DNA of 64,000 bases from Idiomarina aquatica (lineage in GTDB: Bacteria; Pseudomonadota; Gammaproteobacteria; Enterobacterales; Alteromonadaceae), in the NCBI RefSeq assembly GCF_003987185.1, contig NZ_PIPS01000001.1, forward strand, positions 682,001-746,000, written 5' to 3'. The number at the start of each line of letters is the position of its first letter. The first letter of the stretch is position 1. Under the pieces are notes generated by a model. The model was not told the DNA's origin. It made no database searches and saw only the letters and a program-made list of their open reading frames with translations. The translations under genes and the position numbers were made by a program. Shown piece after piece: positions 1 through 9,679 of this stretch.

Positions 1-1771
1 CGTTGCCGAAAAACAGCGCTTGGTTACCGGCCAGCCCCCACTCGGGTCTCAATTCCGCCCAGTGATTGGCCCGCGTAGCCCTGTTCGGTTGCTGTTGCTG
101 TAACTGTGCCGATGCGCTGGCAAAGGTTTGTTTGACCTGCGCCGGAACATCTTCGGACAACCAGACGATGTCGTCGGTGACGGTTTCGTGCAGCGCGGCG
201 TAAAATTGCGTCGCCTGCGGAATGGCGAAGCCATGCTCACTGAGGCGCTGGCGGATAGCCGACTGATTCAGTAAGTGGCACAACACCCGGGCACTCAGTG
301 CGCCGGTCTGGCCGCCGCAGGCACCGCAGTTCATTCCGGCCCGTTGCGCGTTGTTGCTGTGTTTAGCGCCGTGACCGACCAGCACTACGTGCTCGGCAAA
401 CTGCGTAAACTGCATGCCGGTCAGCGCCTGTGCGCATAGCTCGGCCAGTTGCTCGCAGGTAACGGCGCGGCCGTTGTGATAAATCTCCGCATCGGCATCA
501 AACTGAGCGGTATCGAGCGAGCCCTTAATGCCTTTTAACAGCTCGCCGAGTTTGGCCAGCCCCAGCGCCTCAACGCCGGTAAACATAGAAGCCGGACTGT
601 TAAACGAGCGCGACAGCAAATCTTTAAAGGATTTATCCGGGCTTTGCTGACGGACAAAAAAGCTTGGCTGTAACAACCCCGGTACGTGTGGTATTTGCTG
701 GTCGCCCTGTTCACGTCCCAACGGCACCCCGAAAAAGCCGGCAAAGCCTTTGCTGTTGACCGTCATTCCGTGCTCACGACCGGCCTGTGCCAATGCCCGG
801 CGATAACGATCCGAGCGCACATCGATACAGAACACAGCCTGCAACTGTGGCGAATCATTACGGTCGGCGTCTGCCGCCGGCTTAAATTTAAGCGCACTGA
901 GCTGTGATTGCTCATAGGCGCGTTGCCACTGCCACAGGCTTTGTTGCTGGGCAATGATGGCGGCAACGGCGTCATCACTGTCACGCAGTTGCTGTTCAAA
1001 GTCTTGTTTAATGGGTTCAAACACCGCCTGATTGGTGCGATCCGCCAGTTGCCACAGCAGATAATCCCAGGCCATGCGGATGGCCAGCAGTTCCAGTAGC
1101 CACTGGCTGCCGTGCTGACGATCCTGATAACTGAGTGCCGAAGCCCAGCCCAGCACGTCAATGATCAACGCCTGGCAATAGTGTTCAGCGGCAGCGCTCG
1201 GTGCGCTACCAAACCAGAGCTGCTCACAGGCTTCAAATAAGGCGTCGGGACTGTCCGGTAGCTCGGCAAACAATTCGTTCAGGTCTGCTTCGTCCATCAG
1301 GGTTTCAATACCGCGGTCAGCACGTGAAATGGTCAACCAATGCTGGTACAGCGAACTGTCCTTACCCTGCCCCTGAAAGCGCCGGGGAAACTGCATAAAC
1401 AGCCCGCAACTTTGGCTGATCTGAAACACCACTTCATCGTGCCAGAGCATTTTGCGACGGCGCTGCTGATAACGATCCACCAAATGGCTGATGTTCTGCC
1501 AGCGCGGCGTGTCAGACAACTGAGTTAGCTGACGACGCATGTCATCCGTCACCAGCGCCGGTTCGATAGCACCCTGCTCATAGTGTTGCTGGTAGAACTC
1601 CGGTGACATGGTCAGCGCGACGTTGCCGCAGTAGCGCCACTGCGCAGCAACTTCCGTTAATGGCTGCTGACGGTATTCCCACAGCGGATTAACCGCCACC
1701 CATTGTGGCAACGGCCACTGCGGTGCCACGCGGGCGACCGCCAACTGGGCCTGGTTAGCGAGTTTGCTCAT
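1..1771 (-). CDS. dabA: DabA, inorganic carbon transporter subunit (DUF2309), partial
   Basis: About 590 codons of the N-terminal part are present; the C-terminus lies beyond the left edge. DabA is the cytoplasmic, carbonic-anhydrase-like subunit of the DAB dissolved-inorganic-carbon accumulation complex, working with membrane partner DabB. Translating the minus strand shows the expected zinc/active-site layout: CID near residues 315-317, then GHG near 467 and NCGACGG near 482, the His and Cys 15 residues apart as in characterised DabA. The start ATG (1769-1771) overlaps the end of dabB by 17 bases, indicating translational coupling. Confident on family; the missing C-terminus cannot be judged. 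Confidence 0.9.
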   Translation of the reverse strand, partial: MSKLANQAQLAVARVAPQWPLPQWVAVNPLWEYRQQPLTEVAAQWRYCGNVALTMSPEFYQQHYEQGAIEPALVTDDMRRQLTQLSDTPRWQNISHLVDRYQQRRRKMLWHDEVVFQISQSCGLFMQFPRRFQGQGKDSSLYQHWLTISRADRGIETLMDEADLNELFAELPDSPDALFEACEQLWFGSAPSAAAEHYCQALIIDVLGWASALSYQDRQHGSQWLLELLAIRMAWDYLLWQLADRTNQAVFEPIKQDFEQQLRDSDDAVAAIIAQQQSLWQWQRAYEQSQLSALKFKPAADADRNDSPQLQAVFCIDVRSDRYRRALAQAGREHGMTVNSKGFAGFFGVPLGREQGDQQIPHVPGLLQPSFFVRQQSPDKSFKDLLSRSFNSPASMFTGVEALGLAKLGELLKGIKGSLDTAQFDADAEIYHNGRAVTCEQLAELCAQALTGMQFTQFAEHVVLVGHGAKHSNNAQRAGMNCGACGGQTGALSARVLCHLLNQSAIRQRLSEHGFAIPQATQFYAALHETVTDDIVWLSEDVPAQVKQTFASASAQLQQQQPNRATRANHWAELRPEWGLAGNQALFFGN

Positions 1772-3089
1772 ACAACTTTCCTTTTACCGCGACGTTATTG
1801 CGAGACTGGTAATAGTGGATCGGATGGCTTGGCCACAGCCACAGCACAAATCGGGTCAGCCACTCGTCCAGATACAAACCGGCGTTGAGGCTGATAAACC
1901 AACGTTGGCTGATGGCGTACTGCGGGGTGTGATGGATTAACCAGTAACTGATGGCAAACAGATTAACGATACCGGCAACGGCAAGCTCCAGAGCCAGGTC
2001 AATGCTGCGATTGTCCATCACATTACCGGCGGCCCAAACCAACAGCGCGTAGGCACTGAGCAGCGCCAGCGACAACAACAGACGCCATCCCCAGCGATTG
2101 AGGTTCATCCATATGGTTGCCAGCACCATCGCCAGCAGTGCCGACGGCAGCCACTTTGGCGAGCCGGTCAGCAACAGCGCGGCGCCGAGACACGCCAGTT
2201 GAAAGCCGAAAAATACCACCACCACCCGCGGCAGCGAGCGCGCTTCGGATTGTTTGACATAAGCGACTTCGCTGACTGACAGGAACGCATGGGCTTTGTA
2301 TACCGAGTGGGCAACCAGGTGCAGCAGCGCCAGGTCATAGTAGCCCAGGCCTATTTCCAGCAACATCAGACCCATCTGGGCGCTGGTCGACCAGGCCAGA
2401 CGTACTTTGATGCTGATGCGGGTGGCCATGATCAATGCCGCCAGACAGCACGACACCACCGCAACCAGACACAACAGCCAGATGGCCGGGGTGGAAACAC
2501 TCCAGACCGGGGTGGTGACCAACAGCAGCAGTCCACCCAAATTGATGATTCCGGCGTGCAGCAGTGCCGACACCGGCGTGGGGGCTTCCACCACCTGGAT
2601 CAGCCAGCCGTGCAACGGCAGTTGCGCGCACTTGATTAACGCCGCCATCACCAGTGCGATCGCCGCGGCATGCTGCAGCAGACCGACCGGCTGCTGCGAA
2701 ATGCTCGCCAGCGCGGCGTCGAGATAGCCGGTGCCGGTTTGCCAGTACACCAACACGAGAGCGATGCCTAAAAAGGTTTCTGAGCAACGCGCCAAAATGA
2801 ATTTCTTGTGCGCGGCCAGTACGGCACGATCGCGTTCCGGATAAAACATCAGCAATTGATGCAGCAGTAAGCTGATGGACACCCAGGCGGCAAAGAACAG
2901 CAACATGTGGTTGCTTAGGATCAATACCACCACCGCGGTCAGACACAAGGTCATATAACGCATAAACACACTGCGGCGTGGGTCGAGACGGAAGTTGCGC
3001 CACGAGTAACGCAGCACCACCATTGCCAGAACTCCCACCAGTATCAGCAACACGGGTCGTATGCCGGAGATTGTCAGCCAGTCGAACAT
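1755..3089 (-). CDS. dabB: DabB, proton-conducting membrane subunit (NuoL/MrpA-like)
   Basis: A 444-residue polytopic membrane protein of the NADH-quinone oxidoreductase subunit 5/MrpA fold, with about a dozen hydrophobic segments and the conserved stretch around PLHGWLIQVVEAPTPVSALLHAG (near residues 155-180) that carries Lys/His/Glu residues of the proton channel. In the DAB system this subunit is thought to couple ion flow to CO2 hydration by DabA. It is first in the operon, with ribosome site AGGAAG before ATG, and overlaps dabA. It is shorter than a true NuoL and has no other Nuo genes nearby, which argues against complex I. Confidence 0.9.
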   Translation of the reverse strand: MFDWLTISGIRPVLLILVGVLAMVVLRYSWRNFRLDPRRSVFMRYMTLCLTAVVVLILSNHMLLFFAAWVSISLLLHQLLMFYPERDRAVLAAHKKFILARCSETFLGIALVLVYWQTGTGYLDAALASISQQPVGLLQHAAAIALVMAALIKCAQLPLHGWLIQVVEAPTPVSALLHAGIINLGGLLLLVTTPVWSVSTPAIWLLCLVAVVSCCLAALIMATRISIKVRLAWSTSAQMGLMLLEIGLGYYDLALLHLVAHSVYKAHAFLSVSEVAYVKQSEARSLPRVVVVFFGFQLACLGAALLLTGSPKWLPSALLAMVLATIWMNLNRWGWRLLLSLALLSAYALLVWAAGNVMDNRSIDLALELAVAGIVNLFAISYWLIHHTPQYAISQRWFISLNAGLYLDEWLTRFVLWLWPSHPIHYYQSRNNVAVKGKLYEQTR

Positions 3090-3167
3090 AGTACTTCCTG
3101 TTGAATTGGATTGTGCTAAGTTTGGCGCTGGTGCTAAATTAAGTAAAATAGATATAAAATATCGTTT

Positions 3168-3186
3168 TGTTCTTTTTTATAGAACA
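3168..3186. promoter_or_regulatory. Inverted repeat TGTTCT-N7-AGAACA, possible LysR operator
   Basis: A perfect 6-bp inverted repeat with a 7-base AT-rich centre lies 15 bases before the LysR start codon, in the 111-base gap between divergent dabB and lysR. LysR-family proteins usually bind such sites in the shared promoter region. The site is seen directly; its use by this regulator is inferred. The same gap holds two direct GTGCTAA words around 3114 and 3131. Confidence 0.4.
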
Positions 3187-3200
3187 GTGAGTGAGCCCGG

Positions 3201-4070
3201 ATGAATTACAAACACCTTTATTACTTTTGGCACGTGGCCGCCAGCGGTCATCTGACCCAGACCGCACAAAAGCTGCACGTGTCGCAGTCGGCGTTATCGT
3301 CACAAATTAAACAACTGGAGGACTGGTTTGGCATGGCGTTGTTTGAACGCCGTGGCCGCCAGTTGGTGTTAACTCAGGCCGGCCATATTGCCAAGCAGCA
3401 CGCCGACCGGATCTTCGCCGAAGGCGAGAGCTTAGTGAAACAGCTCAAAGAAGGTGCCTCTGATCAGCCGGCGATCATCCGTATTGGCCATGCCTCGACC
3501 ATGTCGCGTAACTTTGTTGAAGCTTTTATTAATGATCTGGTTAGCCAAAAAGAAGTGCACTATCGGCTGCATTCGATGACCCCGGATCAGTTGTTTAATG
3601 AACTGGCCAATCACCAAATTGACATCGCGTTGGCCAACACCAATGTGCGAGGCAGTGACAAACAACTGTGGCAGAGTCGTTTGCTGGCACGTCAGCCGGT
3701 GTCGCTGATTGGGCCGCCGGGACGGGCAATAACCGAACTCAATTCACCGGCGCTGGTCAAGCAGCATTGGGTTTTACCGCCGGAAAACCTGTCGTTGCGA
3801 CTGGCCTTTGACATGCTCAGCGCGGAATACAATTGGCAGCCGATTGTGCTGGCCGAAGCCGACGATATGGCCATGTTGCGATTGCTGACCCGCGATACCG
3901 GCGCGCTGGCGGTGATTCCGGACGTGGTGGTAAGGGATGAGCTTAACAGTGGCCAGCTAAGTCGTTATCTGCAGTTGCCGAATGTCTACGAGCAATTCTA
4001 TGCCATCACCCTGAAACGGCCGTTTCAACACCCGATGGTGGTTCAATTGTTACAGCAGTTCAGCCTTTAA
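3201..4070 (+). CDS. LysR-family transcriptional regulator divergent from dabBA
   Basis: A 289-residue protein with an N-terminal winged helix-turn-helix (residues 1-60, including TQTAQKLHVSQSALSSQIKQ) and a C-terminal periplasmic-binding-protein-like effector domain. The length is normal for the family. It begins NYKHLYYFWHVA, the opening typical of the NhaR-like branch. Divergent orientation next to dabBA suggests it controls the carbon transporter, probably together with its own gene, through sites in the shared intergenic region. The effector cannot be read from the sequence. Confidence 0.85.
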   Translation: MNYKHLYYFWHVAASGHLTQTAQKLHVSQSALSSQIKQLEDWFGMALFERRGRQLVLTQAGHIAKQHADRIFAEGESLVKQLKEGASDQPAIIRIGHASTMSRNFVEAFINDLVSQKEVHYRLHSMTPDQLFNELANHQIDIALANTNVRGSDKQLWQSRLLARQPVSLIGPPGRAITELNSPALVKQHWVLPPENLSLRLAFDMLSAEYNWQPIVLAEADDMAMLRLLTRDTGALAVIPDVVVRDELNSGQLSRYLQLPNVYEQFYAITLKRPFQHPMVVQLLQQFSL

Positions 4071-4148
4071 AAGGTTAAAGATTTGCGCGCTGTGGCCGTT
4101 AAACAAAGTATCAAACGAGGTATCGGCATAATCCATTATGAGGTTGTC

Positions 4149-4625
4149 ATGAAACACTTAGCGGTCACCTTTGCACTTGCATCTGCTTTACTGCTGTCGG
4201 GCTGCAGCGCCTATTATAATCTGGCGTATGATCAGCAACACGTTGAGTGGGAAACCGAAACGCCGGATCAATTTCCGGTGTTAACGGCGGTTGGTTATGC
4301 GCCGATTGCCGAACAACCGGGGGATAGCCAGCAACATAAAGACTTGGCCGCGATGCGTGCGTCCAAACTGGCGGCTTATCGGGAACTGGCAGAACAGGTT
4401 TATGGGCAACGCATTGCCGGCGGCAGCTCGGTACAAAACTGGGCGCTGACCAACGACACGTTTCAGTCATCGGTTGATGGCGTGATTCGCGGTGCCGAAG
4501 TCGTTCGCACCTACACCGTGGGCGAATACTACGCCACCGAGCTGCGCTTAGATTTCGAAAAAGTCCATCGCATCTACCAAAGCACCAATCGCCAGCAGAA
4601 AATTAAGCGCGTTGTGTACTATTAA
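4149..4625 (+). CDS. flgP: FlgP-like flagellar outer-membrane lipoprotein (LPP20 family)
   Basis: A 158-residue lipoprotein: signal sequence MKHLAVTFALASALLLSGC with lipobox LSGC, then a domain resembling LPP20/FlgP with the typical AYRELAEQVYGQRIAG segment and a region involving VVRTYTVGEYYATELRLDF. FlgP forms an outer-membrane ring around the sheathed/polar flagellar motor in Vibrio relatives. The start at 4149 is chosen over an upstream in-frame start at 4083 because only this one begins with a signal peptide. flgT follows 73 bases downstream on the same strand, so the two probably form a unit. The usual partner flgO is not here but near 24 kb. Confidence 0.85.
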   Translation: MKHLAVTFALASALLLSGCSAYYNLAYDQQHVEWETETPDQFPVLTAVGYAPIAEQPGDSQQHKDLAAMRASKLAAYRELAEQVYGQRIAGGSSVQNWALTNDTFQSSVDGVIRGAEVVRTYTVGEYYATELRLDFEKVHRIYQSTNRQQKIKRVVYY

Positions 4626-4698
4626 CACAGTGTCATGAATCCGACTGGAATGGTACTTGCATAATCGCCTAAACACGTAAACGCCAAGCAGGTAATGC

Positions 4699-5862
4699 AT
4701 GAACTGGAAATTCATTCTTTTTTCACTGGTACTGTTGGTAGCCTTCAGCGCCGACGCCCGTGTGGTGGAAGCCCAGGGCAGCGCGCGCATTGTTAACGGT
4801 GACACCGATGCCGCCCGCGAACGCGCCATTGAAAACGCGCTGCAACAAGCGCTGTTGATAACCGGCAGTTCGATTTCCAGTGTCCAGTCCATTGTTGATG
4901 GCGTACTCAGTACCAATCAAACCCAGGTGTCCGCAACCGGTGACGTCGAAAACGTTAATATTCTTCGCGAAGAGGTTCGCAATGGTCGGGTCATTATTTT
5001 GTTACAAGCTGAAATTTGGAATCGCGAAAACACCTGTCGCGGCGATAAATATAAGATTGCTCTGACCGTAGTTCCGTTCGAACTCAGTAATCGTGAACAC
5101 GGTGCTTTTGGACAGATCTGGGAGTTGGGGAAAGTCAGCGCCGAGCGACTGACCCGGGAAATTTCCAGACGCAGCGATCGCATTTATGTCAGCCATACCT
5201 TGTCACGGAATACCGGCTTAACCAACGCTCTGCGCCAGCTTAACCTTGAGCATTTAGGCGCCATGGCACGCGAGGTTGGCAAGGCAAACGACAGTCAGTA
5301 TGTGGTGTTCGGACTGTTTGATGATTTATCCATGATTGAACAGCAGCGCGGCTGGGGTTTGTTTGACTCTGATTATCGCCGTAACTACGCACTGACCTTG
5401 TATTTGCTTAACGCCAGCAGCGGCGAACTGCTTACCCGCGCGCGGGTCAGTGACGTCGAAAGCTGGAATTATCAGCGTAATGAAACCGTTGATGTTGCCG
5501 CCAGCGAATTCTGGGATCGCCCGTTTGGCGCTGCGCTCATGACCGGCATCGAAGATCTCGCCGCTGGCGTTCGTGACCAGTTACGTTGCAAACCAACTCG
5601 TGGTCGGGTGGTATGGCAACAGGATAACCTGGTGCAATTTAACTTAGGCTCACACCACGGCGTTCGCGTCGGCGATCAGCTAAAAATTATTCACCCGTCT
5701 AACTTTGTCGACAATGAAGGGATTTATCGGCAGAAATGGCAGGTCAGTGAGTTTACCGTAGAAGTCACCCAGGTTCAGCACAACACCGCGGTGGCCGAGC
5801 TGTCCGGCCCGGGCATTCTTACCAATGTCCAGGTCAACGATTGGGTTATACCGGCGGAATAA
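4699..5862 (+). CDS. flgT: FlgT-like flagellar H-ring/assembly protein
   Basis: A 387-residue exported protein with an N-terminal signal peptide (about 20 residues, cleavage after FSADA). An N-terminal FlgT domain contains ARERAIENALQQALLITGSSISS and SATGDVENVNILREEVRNGRV. A middle domain follows, and a C-terminal SH3-like domain around residues 310-387 (LGSHHGVRVGDQLKIIH). In Vibrio, FlgT builds the H ring in the basal body and stabilises the motor. The length fits the family. It follows flgP and ends eight bases before tRNA-Arg on the opposite strand. Confidence 0.88.
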   Translation: MNWKFILFSLVLLVAFSADARVVEAQGSARIVNGDTDAARERAIENALQQALLITGSSISSVQSIVDGVLSTNQTQVSATGDVENVNILREEVRNGRVIILLQAEIWNRENTCRGDKYKIALTVVPFELSNREHGAFGQIWELGKVSAERLTREISRRSDRIYVSHTLSRNTGLTNALRQLNLEHLGAMAREVGKANDSQYVVFGLFDDLSMIEQQRGWGLFDSDYRRNYALTLYLLNASSGELLTRARVSDVESWNYQRNETVDVAASEFWDRPFGAALMTGIEDLAAGVRDQLRCKPTRGRVVWQQDNLVQFNLGSHHGVRVGDQLKIIHPSNFVDNEGIYRQKWQVSEFTVEVTQVQHNTAVAELSGPGILTNVQVNDWVIPAE

Positions 5863-5870
5863 CCGATAAC

Positions 5871-5947
5871 TGGCGTTCCCGGCAGGAGTCGAACCTGCGA
5901 CCTGCCGCTTAGGAGGCGGCTGCTCTATCCTACTGAGCTACGGGAAC
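5871..5947 (-). tRNA. tRNA-Arg (anticodon CCU)
   Basis: A 77-base tRNA on the minus strand with genome-encoded CCA. The acceptor arms GTTCCCG/CGGGAAC pair fully. The anticodon stem GCCGC/GCGGC encloses loop CTCCTAA, giving anticodon CCT, and the T-arm contains GGTTCGACTCC. It lies 59 bases after the stop of the GGDEF-EAL gene on the same strand. No integration scar or duplicated 3' end is visible beside it. Confidence 0.95.
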
Positions 5948-6006
5948 TTGCCGGCGCCGATTATGCCAAAAAGCCACGGTCTTGGGCAAGCTCGCGCCGC
6001 TCAATG

Positions 6007-8013
6007 TTATCCTTGCAACGCGGCTCTTACGGATTGGCGGATGGTTTCATCATCCCAGGGCTTGGTCAAAAAGCGAAATACCTCACCCTCGTTCAGCGCC
6101 CGCGCCAGTGCCTCTTCGTCCTGATAAGCGGTCAACACAATACGTTGTGTGTTTGGATACATGGAACGAACATGGGTCAAAAACTCGACACCCTGCATCT
6201 GCGGCATACGATGGTCGGAAATAACCACGTCCACGTTATGCTGGGCCAATAAATCAAACGCCTCATTGGCCGAGTTTGCGGTCAAGATATGGTAGCCATC
6301 TCGCATCAGTAAGCGCCGCAACGATTTATTCACGTTTTCCTCGTCGTCAACAATCATGACGGTCGCTTCTGAACTCGGCTCGTCGGTACTGATGGATGCC
6401 TGATACTGACTCAAAAACTTGTCCAGTTGCGGTTTAGGCATTGGCTTAGCCATCAAAAAGCCCTGCATGGCATCACAACCGCTGCGCCGCAAGTAATCCC
6501 GCTGGGCGGTGGTTTCCACACCTTCCGCCATCACTTCCAGTTGCAGGTGATGAGCCATTGAAATGATGCCTTCGGTAATGGCCGCGTCACGGCTGTCGTG
6601 AGTGAGTTCGGTGATAAAACTGCGATCGATCTTAACCCAGCTAACCGGCAGGTCTTTGAGGTAACTCAGGCTGGAGTATCCGGTACCAAAGTCGTCCAGC
6701 GCCAGTTTGACACCAAGCTGATTCAATTTCGCCAATTTCTCGCTGATCAGCTGTGGATATTCAACCAACACCGACTCCGTCATTTCGAGCACCAGGTGGC
6801 GCGCATCAAGGCCACTTTCACGCAATGCCTGCGCCACTTCGTCGACGAATTCATGGCGCAGTAGCTGGATTGCCGAGATATTAACCGATACCGTTGCCTT
6901 GTTTGGCATCTGTTGCTTCAATTGCACGAAATCCTTGCAGGCACGCCGCAAGATCCAGCGCCCCAGACGCACGATTTCACCGGTATTTTCGGCAATCTGG
7001 ATAAACTCGGCCGGCGAAATCATGCCCATGGTGGGATGATTCCAGCGCACCAGAGATTCGACCCCGACCACGTCGTTATTATGCAGATCGAACTGCGGCT
7101 GATAGTGCAGTTCAAACTGCTTTTGCTCAATGCCGGACTGCAGTGCATTACGAATTTTTAGCGATTTTACCGTGCGGGTATCCAGTGATTGGTCAAACCA
7201 TTGGTACTGATTACGACCCCGGCGCTTGGCCTCGAACATGGCCATATCGGCCTGGCGGATTAACTGCAGCGGATCTTCATCATAAAGCTCGGTGGTGGCG
7301 ATACCGGCACTGGCGCTGATGTGTAGCTCGTTGCTGTCGAGTTCGAATGGCTCCGCTACCGACTGCAACATGCGCTCAGTCACCGCCGCGGCGTCACCGA
7401 TATGCGACAGATCCGGCAATATCAATACAAACTCATCCCCGCCGAGACGGGCCAGCGTATCGCTCGGCCGAATGTAGGACCGCAGCCGTTCAACCACTTG
7501 CTTTAGCAGGCGATCGCCGAGTTCGTGGCCGAGCGTGTCGTTGATCGGTTTAAAGCCATCCAAATCAAAAAATACAACGGCCAATACCCCTTTATTACGT
7601 TGTCCGAACGAAAACGCCTGTTTCAGACGATCTTCCAGCAAACCGCGATTCGGCAGGCCGGTCAGACTGTCATAATTGACCAGATCCGACAGTTGCTGTT
7701 GTAGCCCCTGCACGGCAGAAACATCTTCTAAATGCACCATCCGTACGGTATTACCATGCCAGACGGTGGGAACGTTAAAATGTCGAACCGGCAATTGCTT
7801 GCCATTGGGTAATTCCAGCTGTCCGGTGTTACCCAGTAACGCGTCTTCAGTTAACTGCAGTGGCAGAATTTTGTCGCACAGTTCGCTGTCGGTTTGCTGC
7901 AGCAGTTTCTCAGCCGCCGGGTTCGCATACAGAATGCGTCGTTCCAGCGTCACCAGTAAGGCAGCTGTCGGCATATCTTCGAGTAACTGCAGTAGCAAGG
8001 TATCAGAAGTCAT
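6007..8013 (-). CDS. PAS-GGDEF-EAL-REC c-di-GMP enzyme
   Basis: A 668-residue cytoplasmic protein with four domains. A PAS-like domain spans residues 1-105. The GGDEF domain has intact GGDEF at 191-195 and an inhibitory RxxD site (R182, D185) five residues upstream. The EAL domain begins ESLVRW near 319 and includes DDFGTGYSSLSYL. A C-terminal receiver domain (about 545-668) has acidic residues VDDE and phospho-acceptor Asp in VISDHRMP. Both cyclase and phosphodiesterase signatures look intact. The receiver at the C-terminus is unusual and is the natural target of the two histidine kinases encoded just upstream. It overlaps the preceding kinase gene by 11 bases and is last in the rsbQ-like operon. 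Confidence 0.9.
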   Translation of the reverse strand: MTSDTLLLQLLEDMPTAALLVTLERRILYANPAAEKLLQQTDSELCDKILPLQLTEDALLGNTGQLELPNGKQLPVRHFNVPTVWHGNTVRMVHLEDVSAVQGLQQQLSDLVNYDSLTGLPNRGLLEDRLKQAFSFGQRNKGVLAVVFFDLDGFKPINDTLGHELGDRLLKQVVERLRSYIRPSDTLARLGGDEFVLILPDLSHIGDAAAVTERMLQSVAEPFELDSNELHISASAGIATTELYDEDPLQLIRQADMAMFEAKRRGRNQYQWFDQSLDTRTVKSLKIRNALQSGIEQKQFELHYQPQFDLHNNDVVGVESLVRWNHPTMGMISPAEFIQIAENTGEIVRLGRWILRRACKDFVQLKQQMPNKATVSVNISAIQLLRHEFVDEVAQALRESGLDARHLVLEMTESVLVEYPQLISEKLAKLNQLGVKLALDDFGTGYSSLSYLKDLPVSWVKIDRSFITELTHDSRDAAITEGIISMAHHLQLEVMAEGVETTAQRDYLRRSGCDAMQGFLMAKPMPKPQLDKFLSQYQASISTDEPSSEATVMIVDDEENVNKSLRRLLMRDGYHILTANSANEAFDLLAQHNVDVVISDHRMPQMQGVEFLTHVRSMYPNTQRIVLTAYQDEEALARALNEGEVFRFLTKPWDDETIRQSVRAALQG

Positions 8014-9679
8014 TTTTTGTCCCGTCGTTGGCCTGCTGCAGCAGGACCTTTATCACACAGCCCTGTTCTGCAGCGGTCTCTATCATCAGTTTTCCGTGAT
8101 GTATGTCAACTATTTTTTCTGCCAGAGCCAGCCCCATGCCACTGCCTGGGATGCCCTCGGCATCGGCTTCATCACCGCGGTTAAAGGGTCTTAACATCCT
8201 TTTTAATTGCTGGTTTTTCATGCCCCTGCCGTTATCGGCAAAGCACCAGGCAACTTTACCGTTGCCGACAGACTGGGTGTAGACAGTGATTTTTAGTCGC
8301 CGCGTCGGCGATCTAAATTTGATCGCGTTACTGATGAGTTGTTTGGCCAGCTCATACAACAACCCGGCATCTCCCGTCGCGCTCTCGGCAACCTGTATGT
8401 CCAGATTTGCCCGCAAATGCTGCAGCCGCTCATGGTATTCCAGCGCCACCTGATGCGTGATTTCATTTAAGTCACAGCGTCTTTGTTGCGGTTGGTGATT
8501 GTCTAACAACGCATAAGCCTGGGTTTCCTGCAGCAAGCGCTGCCAGTGGCGAATACTGCTTTGCGTTTGTTGCAGTAGAGTGGTCGTCTGCGGATCCAGC
8601 TCGACATTGCTGTCGAATTGTTGCAGTTGTGTCAGCACCACCTGAACCGGTTCCTGTAAATGCTGATCAATAATGTATGCGAGACTGTCGCGGGACCTTA
8701 ATGCACGGTCACGTTCCGCTTCGATCTGTGCATACTCTGTACGATCGTTCACGATCATTAACCAATGACCGTTGTAGCGTTTGATCAACAGCTCTACCGG
8801 TAATTTCACGCCGTCGCTTAACCAACTGCCGTGCCAGCGCATCGGCTTACGATCGGAGGGTTGTTGCTGCACTAGTTGCTGGCGTAAGACGTCCCAGTCG
8901 GCATCACTCAACCAGCAGTCGATACTGCGGCCGGGCAGACGACTATTCTGCGCCGCAATCCAGCGCTCCGCCAGCGCATTGCTGTTAACGATTTTTCCAT
9001 CGCTCTGCACCACCAACGCCGCCAATGGCAAACTCATTAGACGATCATTCATCGCCACATCAGTGGCCCGACGCGAGTGCAGCAGCGTGACATAAGCCAA
9101 CAACAGTTGTCGCATGATTTCAATCAGGCTAAGGCCGGCAAACGCCATCACCAGAAACAGTCCGGGCAACGAGTCGTATAAGCCGTCACTCCCCTGCAAC
9201 GGTTGGTTCACCACGTGTAGCCAGATAAACGCCAGTAATAACGCCAGCGTCAGGTAAGCCCATAACCAGATGTTATCCTGCTGATCCCTGTAGCCGCTGT
9301 TCAGGTAAGGCAGCAACCAAAACCCCAGTGCCAGTTGTAGCGCAATAACGGCGCGGTAAATCAGCAAATCTGAGCTTAATCCCTGGTACAAAAACGCAGC
9401 GCATGCAACCGCACTGATTAGCGCCAGACCGCGCCAGTACCAGCGTCGCATCGCCGTTAATCGTATCCGCAACCGCGAACTGAGCAGCAGCGCCCATCCC
9501 AATACCGCCAGCAGCAACGTTAGCAAACCGTCAGTCAGGGATAAGCGGCTGGATACACTGAACAAGTTCAGAGTCAGCCCAAAACTTAACAAGCCGCCCC
9601 AGATCGAGCAGAGACAGGTTAGTGCAAACCAGTAACCGCGTGCGACGATGTTTATGCCGTTATTCGAGTTGTTTGCCAT
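8003..9679 (-). CDS. Membrane-bound PAS sensor histidine kinase
   Basis: A 558-residue kinase. The N-terminal ~225 residues are hydrophobic with about six or seven membrane helices. Then come a PAS-like region (about 240-330), a divergent dimerisation/phosphoacceptor helix with HLQEP in place of HELRTP, and a C-terminal ATPase domain with FADNGRGM and GSGMGLALAEKIV boxes. The start at 9679 is preferred because CAGGAG lies just upstream; a longer in-frame start at 9739 would overlap the previous gene much further. As placed, it overlaps the upstream kinase gene by 20 bases. No receiver domain is attached; the following gene carries one. Confidence 0.85.
   Translation of the reverse strand: MANNSNNGINIVARGYWFALTCLCSIWGGLLSFGLTLNLFSVSSRLSLTDGLLTLLLAVLGWALLLSSRLRIRLTAMRRWYWRGLALISAVACAAFLYQGLSSDLLIYRAVIALQLALGFWLLPYLNSGYRDQQDNIWLWAYLTLALLLAFIWLHVVNQPLQGSDGLYDSLPGLFLVMAFAGLSLIEIMRQLLLAYVTLLHSRRATDVAMNDRLMSLPLAALVVQSDGKIVNSNALAERWIAAQNSRLPGRSIDCWLSDADWDVLRQQLVQQQPSDRKPMRWHGSWLSDGVKLPVELLIKRYNGHWLMIVNDRTEYAQIEAERDRALRSRDSLAYIIDQHLQEPVQVVLTQLQQFDSNVELDPQTTTLLQQTQSSIRHWQRLLQETQAYALLDNHQPQQRRCDLNEITHQVALEYHERLQHLRANLDIQVAESATGDAGLLYELAKQLISNAIKFRSPTRRLKITVYTQSVGNGKVAWCFADNGRGMKNQQLKRMLRPFNRGDEADAEGIPGSGMGLALAEKIVDIHHGKLMIETAAEQGCVIKVLLQQANDGTKNDF

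Noticed and set aside
2335-3003. Long 222-codon open frame on the minus strand inside dabB
   Set aside because: It is a +1-frame shadow of dabB; its residues are low-complexity Arg/Gly/Ala and it has no ribosome site or family motif.
1755-3089. Complex I NuoL
   Set aside because: Too short, no other nuo genes, and directly coupled to dabA.
5871-5947. Genomic island attached to tRNA-Arg
   Set aside because: Neighbouring genes are ordinary chromosomal functions; no integrase or repeated tRNA 3' end is seen on either side.
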